A stretch of 64,000 bases of DNA from Fundidesulfovibrio putealis DSM 16056 (GCF_000429325.1 NZ_AUBQ01000014.1:1-64000); one strand, 5' to 3'; shown: positions 25,824 to 35,229, counted from the stretch's first letter. Notes: a model not told the origin generated them from the letters alone. Made by a program: numbers and translations.

Positions 25824-28800
25824 TGTGGCCTCCGGCGCGCTTGACCTGGAAGTAGCCTCTGGTCATGCGCGACAAGAGTTGCAGAGGTGTGGCGAAGATG
25901 TCCGAGGGGCCGAGGTGGGTCTGATGGATATCCACCGCCTCGCCGCAGGTGTGGATGGCGGTGCGCCGCGCCGTGCGGATGAGCTTCATCGCGCCGAACC
26001 ACAGGCCGCCGCCGGTCACCAGGATCATGAAGCCAAGCAGCGTGATGTCCAGGGTGCCGGGGCCGGAGAGCACGCCCGACAGCCCGACCACCGGAGGAGT
26101 AAGCCCGAAGCTTGTCTCGATGGCCGCAATGGGCATGAGCCCCAGACCCGGGAACAGGCCGGTCAGCAGGCACAGCCCGGAGAGGATCAGGATGGGCAGG
26201 CGCATGAACAGGCCGGGCTCCTTGGCGTGGGCCGCCGCAGGCGAGAGCTGCCCGAAGAACGCGGAGTGCATGAACTTCAGGAAGTAGGCCAGGGTGATGA
26301 CGCTGGTCAGGATGGCGATGATGGCCAGCAGCACCTCACCCTGTTCGATCAGCGCGTAGTACAGGATGAACTTGGAGCTGAAGCCGTTGAAGGGGGGCAT
26401 GCCCGCAGCCGAGAACAGTGCGGCCGCGAAGGCCAGCAGCGTCAGCGGCATCTTGCGGCCGATTCCGCCCAGCTCGTGCAGCGAATGCGCGTGGGTACTG
26501 AACATCAGCGCCCCCGCGCAGAGGAAGGCCAGGTTCTTGAAGATCATGTGGTTGAACAGGTGCAGCAGGCCGCCCGCCACGCCAAGCGGCGTGGCCAGGC
26601 ACACGCCCAGCACGATGTACCCGAGCTGGCTGACCGTCGAGTAGATCAGCATTTCCTTGATTCCGGTCTGCACCAGGGCCTGGATGCCCGCGTACAGGAT
26701 GGTGATGCCGCCGATCCAGGCTCCCACGTACAGGAGTGAATCAAGCGCCTGGGCGGACTCCGGGGACACGTCGCGCGCCAGCACGAAGCGCACCAGCACG
26801 ATGCCGAAGGGCGCGCATTTAAGCAGCATGGCCGAGATGTAGCCGCTCACGGGCGTAGGCGCGGTGGGCGGGTGCATCTGCCAGTCGATGCGAACAGGCA
26901 GCATGGCCGCCTTCATGAGCATGCCAAGGACGATGAGTCCCACGGCGAACAGCCACTGCGAGGAGGGCTGCGCGGCCAGGGCGCGGGTCACGTCCTCGAA
27001 GCCGTAGCCGCCGGACGAGGTCCCCAGCAGCAGGACGCCCAGGAACAGGAAGGAGGCCCCGGCCAGGTTGAACAGGAAGTACTTGGTGCCTTCCTTGCGG
27101 GCCGCAGGGCTCTCCTCGTGGATGATGGCGAAGAACAGCGGCCAGCTGCTCATCACTTCCCAGAAGCAGAAGAAGGCCACCAGCGACGTGGCCGAGGCCA
27201 TGCCCACGAGGCCTGCGATCATGGTCAGGAACACGGCGATGAAGCGCCAGCCGGTGTGGCTGTGGGTCATGTAGCCGGTGGAGTAGGCGATGTTGCACGC
27301 GCCGGTCAGCAGCACCAGCGCGGCGAAGGCCAGCTGGTAGCCGCCCCAGGAGCCGGACTCGGCGACCAGGGCGACAAGGGCCAGGATGAGGCTCGCGGTG
27401 GCGATGACACCGGCCTTCTTGAGATCCGCGCGGAACCAGATGGCTGCGGCAGCGCCGATGATGGGCAGCAGCGCGGACACGGTCCAGGTCACGGAGAGTG
27501 AGGCCAGCACGTGCTCGCCTGCGGGGACCAGGGCGTCGGCAGCCGGAATGACCAGACCGGCCCAGGCCTGCGGGAACACGCCGGAGGCCAGGGCGGCGGC
27601 GGCGAACACGCCAAGGGCCGCGCGCATGCTCACAGGGAGCTCCTGCACGGGCTTGCCGGTGTAGGCGTTGAAGAACAGCACCTTGATGATCTTGCCGTAG
27701 TACACGCAGCCGATCAGGCTTCCCGCCAGGATGAGGGCGGCGGTCCAGGCGTGCCCGGCGGTCACGGCGGCGTGCAGCATCAGGAACTTGCTGAAGAACC
27801 CGCCGGTGAGCGGCAGGCCCATGATGGACACCAGGCCGATGGCCATGCACACGCCGGTGAAGGGCATGGCCTTGCCAAGGCCCTTCAGGCCGTCGAGCTG
27901 CTGGGTTCCGGCCCGCATGATCAGCCCGCCAGCCGCGAGGAACAGCAGGTCCTTCATCACGGCGTGGTTCACCACGTGGGTCAACGCGCCGGTGGTGGCC
28001 GCCCAGGTGCCGATGGACAGGATCAGGGTCACTTCGCCGATCTGGGCCAGGGTGGAATAGGCCAGCATGCGCTTGATGTCGCTCTGGCGAAGGGCCATCA
28101 CCTCGCCCAGGACGAAGGTCACGGCGGCGGCGAAGGACAGAAGCGAGGACAGGCTCTGCCCGCCTCCCGAGAGCGACCCGGCGGCCATGAGGGGCGCGAG
28201 AACGGCGAGGCCGAGAACGCCCGCCTTGGTCAGCAGGCCCGACAGAGGCGCGGAGATGGACGAGGGAGCCACGGGGTGGGCTGCAGGAAGCCAGGAGTGC
28301 AGCGGGAACAGACCGGCCTTGACGCCGAATCCCGCCAGCATCAGCAGGGCTATGCCCAGGGCGGCCACGGGGCCGAAGGCCTGGAAGGCCGTGGCGGCCT
28401 GGACCAGCCCGGCGTGGGGCTCAGCGGCTTGCAGTGCGAACAGGCCCACCTGCATGGCGTATGCGCCGCCGGCGCACATCACGAAGTACAGCTTGCCCGC
28501 GTCCAGGGCCTCGCGGGAGCGCTTGTGCACCACCAGCATGTAGGAGCTGAAGGTCATGATCTCCCAGAAGGCAAACAGGCCGCCCTGCGTCGGGGCGGTG
28601 GCCAGGCCGATCAGGGACGCGATCATCAGGAACAGGAAGAAGAAGTAGTGGTTGCCGCCCTTCTCGTGCTCCATGTAGCCGATGGAGTAGACCGCTATCA
28701 GCGCTCCGGCCAGGGCGAATAGCCCGCCGAACAGCTGCTGGAGCGGCGCGAGCCCGGACTCGGCCCAGAAGGCCGCCACCATGGCGGCGGCGAACACGCC

Positions 28801-29577
28801 CACCAGGATGTTGCGCACCGAAGGCATGGAACGCCCGGCCAGGTACAGCACGAACGCGCCCAGGTAGGGGATGAGCACCGGCAAGGGCCAGCCGCCCTCG
28901 AGCTCCGGCAGCGCGGCTGCGGCCTTGCCGGTCAGCGACGCGGCAAAGCCCTGGGCCATGTGCACCAGGGGCTCGGGGAACAGACAGGCCAGCATGAGCG
29001 CCCCGGCCAGTCCCGCCAGCAACGGGAAGGAGGACGCCCCGCGTCCCGCCTGGGGTTCCTGGACGTCGGACTTCTCCAGACACGCGGCCTGGACGATGCG
29101 GATGGTGTAGAGCGCCGCGCACAGGCTCGCGGCAGCCATGGCCAGGGCGGTCAGCCAGTGGCCGCCTTCCACGGCGGCGAACAGGATGAGCCCCTTGCCG
29201 CCGGGAGCCTTGAAAGGTCCGAGCCCGATGGCCGCGAACACCGCGAAACCCAGAAGAAGCGCCACGAAGGGCTGGCGCGCTCCCGCGCCGCGAAGCCCGT
29301 CGAGGGTCAGATCGTTATGGCCCGAGCCGGACGAAAGCCGCGTCAGGCTCAGGTACCACAGGGCGCGCGCCCCGGCCTGGAACATGAAATGCGCCGCCGC
29401 GCCCGTGAGGCCCGACAGCGTTCCAAGGCTTATGCCTATGACTATATACCCGACCTGAGCCAGGGCGGAGAACGCCATGAGGCGCTGCATCCGGCCCAAA
29501 GACTTCAGGGCGCGTATTTCTCCAAGGACCGCGATCGCCGATCCGGCAAGCAGTCCCAGTTGCGTGGACAGTTCCAT
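25816..29577 (-). CDS. cooM: Coo hydrogenase giant antiporter-like membrane subunit
   Basis: This 1253-residue, almost wholly hydrophobic protein matches the size of R. rubrum CooM as I recall it. It contains a partial antiporter unit (about 1-200, with SLGRMQRLMAFSALAQVGY), a complete MrpD/NuoM-like unit (about 230-680, with FWEIMTFSSYMLVV, GVKAGLFPLHSWLPAAHP and DIKRMLAYSTLAQIG), and a second complete unit (about 700-1180, with FWEVMSSWPLFFAI, MLPVRIDWQMHPPTAPTPVS and GIKEMLIYSTVSQLGY). A soluble tail follows. Each complete unit keeps a TM5 Glu; in the third the usual TM7 Lys is in LMKAAMLP. It probably pumps H+ or Na+. AGGAGG lies 5 bases before the ATG and within a hairpin. Confidence 0.93.
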   Translation of the reverse strand: MELSTQLGLLAGSAIAVLGEIRALKSLGRMQRLMAFSALAQVGYIVIGISLGTLSGLTGAAAHFMFQAGARALWYLSLTRLSSGSGHNDLTLDGLRGAGARQPFVALLLGFAVFAAIGLGPFKAPGGKGLILFAAVEGGHWLTALAMAAASLCAALYTIRIVQAACLEKSDVQEPQAGRGASSFPLLAGLAGALMLACLFPEPLVHMAQGFAASLTGKAAAALPELEGGWPLPVLIPYLGAFVLYLAGRSMPSVRNILVGVFAAAMVAAFWAESGLAPLQQLFGGLFALAGALIAVYSIGYMEHEKGGNHYFFFLFLMIASLIGLATAPTQGGLFAFWEIMTFSSYMLVVHKRSREALDAGKLYFVMCAGGAYAMQVGLFALQAAEPHAGLVQAATAFQAFGPVAALGIALLMLAGFGVKAGLFPLHSWLPAAHPVAPSSISAPLSGLLTKAGVLGLAVLAPLMAAGSLSGGGQSLSSLLSFAAAVTFVLGEVMALRQSDIKRMLAYSTLAQIGEVTLILSIGTWAATTGALTHVVNHAVMKDLLFLAAGGLIMRAGTQQLDGLKGLGKAMPFTGVCMAIGLVSIMGLPLTGGFFSKFLMLHAAVTAGHAWTAALILAGSLIGCVYYGKIIKVLFFNAYTGKPVQELPVSMRAALGVFAAAALASGVFPQAWAGLVIPAADALVPAGEHVLASLSVTWTVSALLPIIGAAAAIWFRADLKKAGVIATASLILALVALVAESGSWGGYQLAFAALVLLTGACNIAYSTGYMTHSHTGWRFIAVFLTMIAGLVGMASATSLVAFFCFWEVMSSWPLFFAIIHEESPAARKEGTKYFLFNLAGASFLFLGVLLLGTSSGGYGFEDVTRALAAQPSSQWLFAVGLIVLGMLMKAAMLPVRIDWQMHPPTAPTPVSGYISAMLLKCAPFGIVLVRFVLARDVSPESAQALDSLLYVGAWIGGITILYAGIQALVQTGIKEMLIYSTVSQLGYIVLGVCLATPLGVAGGLLHLFNHMIFKNLAFLCAGALMFSTHAHSLHELGGIGRKMPLTLLAFAAALFSAAGMPPFNGFSSKFILYYALIEQGEVLLAIIAILTSVITLAYFLKFMHSAFFGQLSPAAAHAKEPGLFMRLPILILSGLCLLTGLFPGLGLMPIAAIETSFGLTPPVVGLSGVLSGPGTLDITLLGFMILVTGGGLWFGAMKLIRTARRTAIHTCGEAVDIHQTHLGPSDIFATPLQLLSRMTRGYFQVKRAGGHNE

Positions 29578-29580
29578 GAG

Positions 29581-29599
29581 AGCCTCCTTTCCGGAGGCT
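29581..29599 (-). promoter_or_regulatory. hairpin that covers the cooM ribosome binding site
   Basis: On the minus strand AGCCTCC (29599-29593), loop GGAAA, GGAGGCT (29587-29581) forms a perfect 7-bp stem whose right arm contains the cooM Shine-Dalgarno, ending 3 bases before the ATG. It could lower or regulate cooM translation. No T run follows, so it is not a standard terminator. Confidence 0.55.
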
Positions 29600-29623
29600 T
29601 TACCTCAGCCCACGAACGATTTC

Positions 29624-29639
29624 TGTCCGCCAGCCGACG
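29624..29639 (-). promoter_or_regulatory. degenerate CooA-type operator upstream of cooM
   Basis: The plus strand reads TGTCC-GCCAGC-CGACG, keeping four of five bases in each half of TGTCA-N6-CGACA. It lies between the regulator gene and cooM, about 47-62 bp before the cooM ATG. On its own it is weak, but the exact site before hypA makes it more credible. Confidence 0.4.
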
Positions 29640-29651
29640 CTTTTTCAGGAA

Positions 29652-30323
29652 TTATTCAGGACACGGATGCGCAAGATACTTCAGCTCATCCATATTCTTC
29701 ACAAGATATTCCCCTCGCGCAACCTTTTTCAGGATGCCGTCCTTCTCCATGCCGGATATCAGCGAGGACACAGTCTGCCTGGATGACCCGACAATGGTGG
29801 CGATATTGTCCACGGTGAGCCCCACGTGGACCAGCAGTCCCTCGTCGGTCTCGTCGCCGTGCACCAGCGCCTCCTCGTAGAAGTAGGCGGCCACGCGCTT
29901 GTCGATGTCGTAGAAGTACAGGTTCTCGATAAGCGAGATGGACCCGGACAGCAGCTTGCCCAGGGACATGAACAGCGGCAGGCTGAATCCCTGGTTTTTC
30001 GTAGCCAGTGTATAGAACTTGAAAACCGGGCAGGTGAGCACCGCCGAGTCTTCCATGGCCACAACGTAGGCCCGCGTGTGCGAGGTGTAGATGTCGCCAG
30101 GCCCGAGAAGGACCAGGGAGAGTTCCTTGCCGTCCAGCCCCAGATAGACCCGGAGTTTGCCTTCCTTGACTATGAAGACCAGATCCTCCTTGCTGTGAGG
30201 CATGAACAGGATGTGGCGTTTTTTATAGCGGCGTTCGTTCAGTTGGGACAAAAGGTCGCTGTTCTCGGGCCTGTAGAGCGTTTCGAGAAGGCCTTGGCCG
30301 AATTTTTGATTTTTTAAAGACAT
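29652..30323 (-). CDS. Crp/Fnr-family regulator, CooA-like
   Basis: This 223-residue protein has an N-terminal cyclic-nucleotide-like beta roll (about 25-125), a dimer helix (about 125-150) and a C-terminal winged helix with GSSRQTVSSLISGM as recognition helix, near-identical to the CooA GSSRQTTSTAL helix. KEGKLRVYLGLDGKELSLVLLG (about 53-74) also follows CooA. The heme-side segment reads GDIYTSHTRAY: His82 matches the CO-sensor heme ligand (His77 in R. rubrum), but the neighbouring redox-active Cys is Thr80. It lies 74 bp before cooM on the same strand. A heme CO/redox sensor is inferred; other effectors are possible. Confidence 0.75.
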   Translation of the reverse strand: MSLKNQKFGQGLLETLYRPENSDLLSQLNERRYKKRHILFMPHSKEDLVFIVKEGKLRVYLGLDGKELSLVLLGPGDIYTSHTRAYVVAMEDSAVLTCPVFKFYTLATKNQGFSLPLFMSLGKLLSGSISLIENLYFYDIDKRVAAYFYEEALVHGDETDEGLLVHVGLTVDNIATIVGSSRQTVSSLISGMEKDGILKKVARGEYLVKNMDELKYLAHPCPE

Positions 30324-30824
30324 TTGAGATCACCATGCAGAGAGCTTTTGCACGGCTCGATCAAGTCGCTGACTTCCAAACAATCCGTAAATCTGGAGGG
30401 TTGGTCCGAGTTCGGCAGGAGAGTCAGATCGGGGAATCAAGCAGCGTCGAGATGGCCCCTGACATACGCCAGCACGTCCGGTGAGTCCAGCATGTAAAGC
30501 TTGAAAAATGGCAATTTTAACACATCCCGAAGTGGCCGGCCTCCCAGAGCATGGCGGCAGCGGTGGGCGGCATCGCCGACAGGCCTGAAACCTCAGCATA
30601 ATTTGGCGGCTCGAAGCTTGACATCGAGCAGGCTTACAAACAAAAGGGACTGGTTGAGATATGGTTACGGAGATGGCTCCATTCTCGCGCATCGGATATC
30701 TTGGGAAAGTTCGTCCTGTTCTGGCAGCTCATGACGAGTTTTGACCGACCTGCGGGCATATCGCTTCACCCTCCTGGGATGTACTTATGCCGTACCGTCT
30801 TATGTGAAACGAAAGGCGAAAAAC
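30324..30824. other. divergent intergenic region, no gene seen
   Basis: This 500-bp stretch separates the leftward CooA-like gene from the rightward response regulator. It contains no believable frame. TTGACA at 30618-30623 has no matching -10. I find no Crp-type dyad or -24/-12 element in it. Confidence 0.4.
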
Positions 30825-31679
30825 ATGGACGCTTACTCCAATAAGATCCTTTTGATTGATGACGACAAGTTCGTCCGCAAATCCATCGAATGCCTCCTGG
30901 AAGACATGGGCTATGCCGTTCTTCCCGCCGAGGACGGATTCCAGGGCCTGAACCTCCTGAAGCAGCACCCGGACGCGGACCTCGTCCTCGTGGATCTGAT
31001 CATGCCGCTGATGGACGGCTTCTCCTTCATTCAGAAGGCGCGGGAGTTCTCGCAGGAAATACCCATCGTGGTCATCTCGGGTGTGGGCATCCTGGAACAG
31101 GCCGTGGAGGCCATCCGCCTTGGCGCGTGGGATTTCATCAACAAGCCGATCACCAACAAGGACCTGCTTGAGATCATAATCAACCGCAACATTGAAAAAT
31201 ATATGGCCCTCAAGGCCAGCAAGGAATACCAGGCGTTCCTGGAGAACCTGGCCAAGATGCGCTCCAACCAGCTGGACGAAGCCATCGCCAGGCAGAAGTC
31301 CATCGTTGAATGCGCCAAGATCGACGTTTCCATCTATGCCAGCGTGTTCAGGCTGCTGCCGATCCCCACCCTGCTGGTGCAGTCCAAGAGCCTGAGGATC
31401 TTCGACGCCAACGACGCGTTTCTGAAGCTGACCGGAAGGACCTCCGAACACGCACTGGGCGTGACTCTGGACGAACTGGGCTTCGTCCTGCCCGATTGCA
31501 GCCAGACCGTGCAGACGGCGGCCCAGCTCGCAGAGCTGCCTGAATCCGGCGCGCCCATTGCCTGCAAGACCCCGGACGGGAAAACGATCCAGGCGACGCT
31601 CAAGATCATCCCCTTCAACGAGGACGGCATCGATCACCTGCTCATGATGTTGTTCGAGGCACGCCAGGAAAGCGCCTGA
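30825..31679 (+). CDS. response regulator with receiver and PAS-like domain
   Basis: This 284-residue protein has a receiver domain (about 8-125) with IDDDK, phospho-acceptor Asp in LVDLIMP, VVISG and INKPIT lysine. A helical linker (about 125-170, KASKEYQAFLENLAKM) is followed by a PAS-like domain (about 175-280, LLPIPTLLVQSKSLRIFDANDAFLKLTGRT). No DNA-binding or enzymatic output is visible. The ATG at 30825 follows AAAGGCG and starts right before the receiver. It stands alone. The partner kinase is unknown. Confidence 0.85.
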   Translation: MDAYSNKILLIDDDKFVRKSIECLLEDMGYAVLPAEDGFQGLNLLKQHPDADLVLVDLIMPLMDGFSFIQKAREFSQEIPIVVISGVGILEQAVEAIRLGAWDFINKPITNKDLLEIIINRNIEKYMALKASKEYQAFLENLAKMRSNQLDEAIARQKSIVECAKIDVSIYASVFRLLPIPTLLVQSKSLRIFDANDAFLKLTGRTSEHALGVTLDELGFVLPDCSQTVQTAAQLAELPESGAPIACKTPDGKTIQATLKIIPFNEDGIDHLLMMLFEARQESA

Positions 31680-31956
31680 TCCGTCCGCAATCCCCGGTGC
31701 GCCAGATCACCCGCCTCTCCCGCGCATGCCGGGCGACGGTGCGATGTTCGGTGATCAGGCGGGAGCAGAAGCCCGCTCTCCGCCAATGCGCGCTGCCCCT
31801 GCCGGAGTTCTTCCGGGCTGCGCCCTCTTCCCACTCTCCCGCGCATAACCCCCTCTGCTCCGGCGCATGGCGGCGTCCCGCCAGCCGATTCAAGGACCGG
31901 CCTGAGAGCCCCTTTCCCGCTTCCACTGCTTGCGCCCGGATTAGCTGGCCGCGCCG

Positions 31957-32991
31957 TCAGTGGGGCACAGGCCCGGAACCGACCCGGTTAAGAGGCTGGT
32001 TCTCCGGCGCGAGAAACCACTCCATGTAGGCGTGAGCCGCAAGCGTTCCCGTCTCGAAAAGCGTGCGGATGCCTGCGTCGGAGATTTTGAAATCCGTGGC
32101 GCGCACGCCGTTGGCCTCGATGAAGATGGTGCGCTGCCAGTCCGGCAGGTTCAGGAAATTGCTGGCCGTGACATCGGTCATCAGGCCGATCATGGACCGC
32201 AGGTAGCTCGGGAATGATTCCTTCTCGCGCGCCTCTTCGACAGGCTGCCCATTCTGGGGCCGCACCACCGAGCGCGTCTCCACCATCAGGCCCAGCGTCT
32301 CCTTGTTGTAGAAGCGTTGCGCGTTGCGCTCGGACGGGTGCTGCAACAGGGAGAAGAGGCTTTCGTCATCCGAGCGGGAAAGCCAGACCCGGTCATCGTA
32401 ATAATTCAACGGATAATTCCAGGTCAGCCCACCGTCCACGCAGAGTTCCCCGGTCTTGAGCCTCGCGGCGCTGAACAGGAAGGGGATGCTCATGGAGGCC
32501 CGCAGGGCTTCCCATATGCGCACGTCAGGCGTGTTTTGCGCGTTGAAAATGAATGGGCACTGGTGCGTCACATTGGTGGCGACCACCGTAAGGTCCCGGA
32601 AGCGTTTCGGGGACTGTGCGGCCAGGGCGGCGAGCGTGGCAAAGCTCAGGTCGGCATCTCCCGCCAGGTCGTGCACGTGCCGCCTAAGCCACATGGCCAG
32701 ACGCCTGCCGTGGAACCACCCATACTCCTTGATGAGACGCGTGAAGTCCCGGACAGGCCACACCGAACCATCCAGGAGCCCACCCAGGAAACGGCTGGTC
32801 ATCATCTCGCCCAACTGCTCGGCCTTCCCGCCCAAAGCCAGATGCGCGGCCATTATGGCTCCGGAGGATGTGCCGCATACGCGCAGAACGCCGTCGAGAA
32901 CTCCAAGCTTCTCCAGCGCCGAAATCGCGCCAATGTAGGCGATGCCTTTGACGCCGCCCCCCTTGAAGACAAGATTCCTGAATTGCGACAT
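31957..32991 (-). CDS. patatin-like phospholipase family protein
   Basis: This 344-residue protein carries the patatin signatures: oxyanion hole FKGGGVKGIAYIG (about 9-21), nucleophile elbow GTSSG (about 41-45) and the catalytic Asp in VDGGLTWNYP (about 207). It is expected to hydrolyse acyl lipids. There is no signal peptide. ATG 32991 is chosen because AGGAGG lies 7 bases before it. It is a single gene; the 277 bp between the preceding response regulator and its stop show no gene. Confidence 0.88.
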   Translation of the reverse strand: MSQFRNLVFKGGGVKGIAYIGAISALEKLGVLDGVLRVCGTSSGAIMAAHLALGGKAEQLGEMMTSRFLGGLLDGSVWPVRDFTRLIKEYGWFHGRRLAMWLRRHVHDLAGDADLSFATLAALAAQSPKRFRDLTVVATNVTHQCPFIFNAQNTPDVRIWEALRASMSIPFLFSAARLKTGELCVDGGLTWNYPLNYYDDRVWLSRSDDESLFSLLQHPSERNAQRFYNKETLGLMVETRSVVRPQNGQPVEEAREKESFPSYLRSMIGLMTDVTASNFLNLPDWQRTIFIEANGVRATDFKISDAGIRTLFETGTLAAHAYMEWFLAPENQPLNRVGSGPVPH

Positions 32992-33198
32992 GCACGGCCT
33001 CCTCTTGGGCGGCTTGCAAGAATGGTTCAAATTGCTGGCGTATTTATACGAGCAATTAAAAGAGACCAGGCCGGAACGGCCTTTGCGACAAGACTGTCTT
33101 GAATTTTAAGACTAAGAACAGGTCCGGAAATACAGGATTCACTCTCGCTTCAGCCCCTCCCAGACAATGAAACGATGCAATTACAGATACTTAACATA

Positions 33199-33214
33199 TG
33201 GCACAACAAATGCT
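33199..33214 (+). promoter_or_regulatory. sigma-54 promoter of the second PEP-CTERM gene
   Basis: TGGCACAACAAATGCT has GG and GC 10 bases apart, with TGGCAC perfect and ATGCT against TTGCW. The predicted start is near 33225, 34 bases before the ATG at 33259. Upstream at about 33092-33104 lies a short odd dyad CAAGA-CTG-TCTTG. Confidence 0.78.
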
Positions 33215-33258
33215 TACAGGAAGCAGATCAAGAAGAATAACGCGCAGGAGCCCGCCAC

Positions 33259-34176
33259 ATGAAAAGAACCCTGTCGATGCTCATCGCCTGTTTCACAGTA
33301 ATCTCAGCAGTTTGTGCGCAGGCATCGACCTATGAATTCAAGGACAGCGATCCCACGGTCATTTTTTGGCCAGACTTCCAGGCCTCAGCCGCCAACAACC
33401 GACACAATCAGAACAGTACGGATGTGATTGGCGATCCACAGATCACAGGCGGCACGTTTAACTTTTCCGGCCATTCGCTCCAATCCGTCGCCTTGAACTA
33501 CACCTCCACCAGCAACGTCCTTGTCCCAGCAGATTGGTTCTTCGACTTCAATAACGACAGCCAGTGGGATTATGTCTTCCACAACAGCAATACCAACTAC
33601 AAAAATGCCGACAACTACAGAATCTATGACATCTCCGGCCTGCATATGTCCATAGACGGGACCACTGTCTTCACGGTGAACGGTGCGTCCATCGAAAAAA
33701 TCGTCGCCGCCCCGAGCGACGGAACGGACACCATGGGGAAGTCGACGGTCCACGGTGGCTATGACTACTCCCAGTGGCCCGGCGGCTATTACGGACGTTA
33801 CGACCACCCCGTCCGCATCGACGACAGGCTCCTCGACCCGCGCAACGCCATCGCCATAAAGGACCAGGCCGTAACAACCAGCCTCATAAACCCCGTCCAG
33901 CTCATTGGCAGCATCTCCTTCAATGGCTGGGACGACGCAATCAACAAGTCCACCGGCTTCAATACCGCCATATGGGACCTTGGCATGCCTGGCCTGAACC
34001 TGGATCAGTACAGCGGCAAGACCTTCACCTACGCCTATGCCATGCTGTGCGCCAACGACGTGGTCTACGGCACGGCTCCGGTGCCGTCTCCCGAACCTGG
34101 GACAATGCTTCTCATGGCTGCCGGAGGACTTGGCGTGATCCTCCTGAACCGCAGGGCCAAAAGAACCAGGCTGTAA
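33259..34176 (+). CDS. PEP-CTERM sorting-domain protein
   Basis: This 305-residue secreted protein has a signal peptide (KRTLSMLIACFTVISAVCAQA, about 2-22) and a long beta-rich, Asn/Asp/Tyr-rich body without a family I recognise. The C-terminus is VPSPEPGTMLLMAAGGLGV, then ILLNRRAKRTRL, an exosortase signal. It is preceded by a sigma-54 promoter and closed by a strong terminator, so it is a single-gene unit. Probable role: cell-surface or matrix protein released after sorting. Confidence 0.9.
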   Translation: MKRTLSMLIACFTVISAVCAQASTYEFKDSDPTVIFWPDFQASAANNRHNQNSTDVIGDPQITGGTFNFSGHSLQSVALNYTSTSNVLVPADWFFDFNNDSQWDYVFHNSNTNYKNADNYRIYDISGLHMSIDGTTVFTVNGASIEKIVAAPSDGTDTMGKSTVHGGYDYSQWPGGYYGRYDHPVRIDDRLLDPRNAIAIKDQAVTTSLINPVQLIGSISFNGWDDAINKSTGFNTAIWDLGMPGLNLDQYSGKTFTYAYAMLCANDVVYGTAPVPSPEPGTMLLMAAGGLGVILLNRRAKRTRL

Positions 34177-34207
34177 AGGCCTTCGACAAATCGTCGAGTT
34201 TATTTAC

Positions 34208-34237
34208 AAACCCGGAGGTAAACACGCCTCCGGGTTT
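34208..34237 (+). terminator. terminator of the second PEP-CTERM gene
   Basis: AAACCCGGAGG (34208-34218) and CCTCCGGGTTT (34227-34237) form an 11-bp stem with an 8-base loop, followed by a T-rich tail (TCTCTTTTC). Confidence 0.88.
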
Positions 34238-34362
34238 TCTCTTTTCCCTCCACTGACACTTCCAGCATTCCCATCTCTTCCCATTGTCTGCACTGGACGA
34301 AGCCGCAAAAGTATTGCTAGGGATTTCCCACCCTTTTGCAACTCCGGAACTGAAGGCACACA

Positions 34363-35181
34363 ATGATTCAGGAATGGTTCTGGGCGCGAACCGCGCAAGC
34401 CGCACCACTCGCACGGAGACTCGGGTATGTCCGGGAACATCTCCGGCAAAAAGCCCGCTGGATGCGAAACGTCCAGGCGTGGCTGCCTCATCTGGAAAAA
34501 TCCAAGGCTTTCATCCGGAATACAATCCAACAGTGCTCCGGAAACGACATGGTGGTCGTCGCCGGCTCAGGCATGTGTCTGGACATCCCCCTGGAAGAGT
34601 TGTCGGCGACATTCAAGAAGGTCCTGCTGGTGGACCTCGTGCACCCGCGCGAGGTTGTGCTTCTTGCCGGAAAACTCGGGAACGTTCATCTCTGTCTGCA
34701 TGACCTGACCGGCATCCTGCCCGCTGTAGCCGGAGCCCTGGACGGCGGCGGCCGCATGCCGCTCGAATCGATGGGGCGGGCAGGCCCCGAAGCGCTCGCC
34801 AGGGAGTTCCCGAAGCTGGCTGACGCCGACCTCGTCATCTCAGCGAACACCCTGGCCCAACTCCCCCTCATCCCGATGGAACGCCTGTGGGCCACGGGCA
34901 TATACAACGACTGCGAACTTGAAACGCTCGCATCAAATCTTGTGGCCGGCCACATTGCATGGCTCCGGTCGTTCGCATGCCCGACCGCCCTGCTCACGGA
35001 CCTGTTCTGGATCAGCCTCAGCGAGGAGATCGCCCAGACCACCTCTCCCCTTTACGGAGCGCCCCTGGGAGAACCCCAGGAACGCTGGGAGTGGCGGATC
35101 GCCCCAAGGCCGGAAGCGCATCCCGACCGTGACATCCTGCATATTGTCGGTGCGTTCCTCTTCCCTTCCCAGGCACGCTAG
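34363..35181 (+). CDS. uncharacterised protein with a Rossmann methyltransferase-like core
   Basis: This 272-residue soluble protein has MVVVAGSGMCLDIPLEEL (about 63-80), which looks like the glycine-rich motif I of class I SAM-dependent folds, followed by VLLVDLVHPRE as the second strand with acidic end. ADLVISANTLAQLPL (about 155-170) could be motif IV. I do not recognise a named family or a substrate. It begins about 125 bp after the terminator and has GAAGG before the ATG. No promoter is evident. Confidence 0.6.
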   Translation: MIQEWFWARTAQAAPLARRLGYVREHLRQKARWMRNVQAWLPHLEKSKAFIRNTIQQCSGNDMVVVAGSGMCLDIPLEELSATFKKVLLVDLVHPREVVLLAGKLGNVHLCLHDLTGILPAVAGALDGGGRMPLESMGRAGPEALAREFPKLADADLVISANTLAQLPLIPMERLWATGIYNDCELETLASNLVAGHIAWLRSFACPTALLTDLFWISLSEEIAQTTSPLYGAPLGEPQERWEWRIAPRPEAHPDRDILHIVGAFLFPSQAR

Positions 35182-35229
35182 ACCGCGCCACTCCTCGGAT
35201 TGAAACTCTGGAAAGGAATCCGACATCCT

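Noticed and set aside
30618-30623. TTGACA upstream of the receiver-PAS gene
   Set aside because: No acceptable -10 at 16-18 bases.
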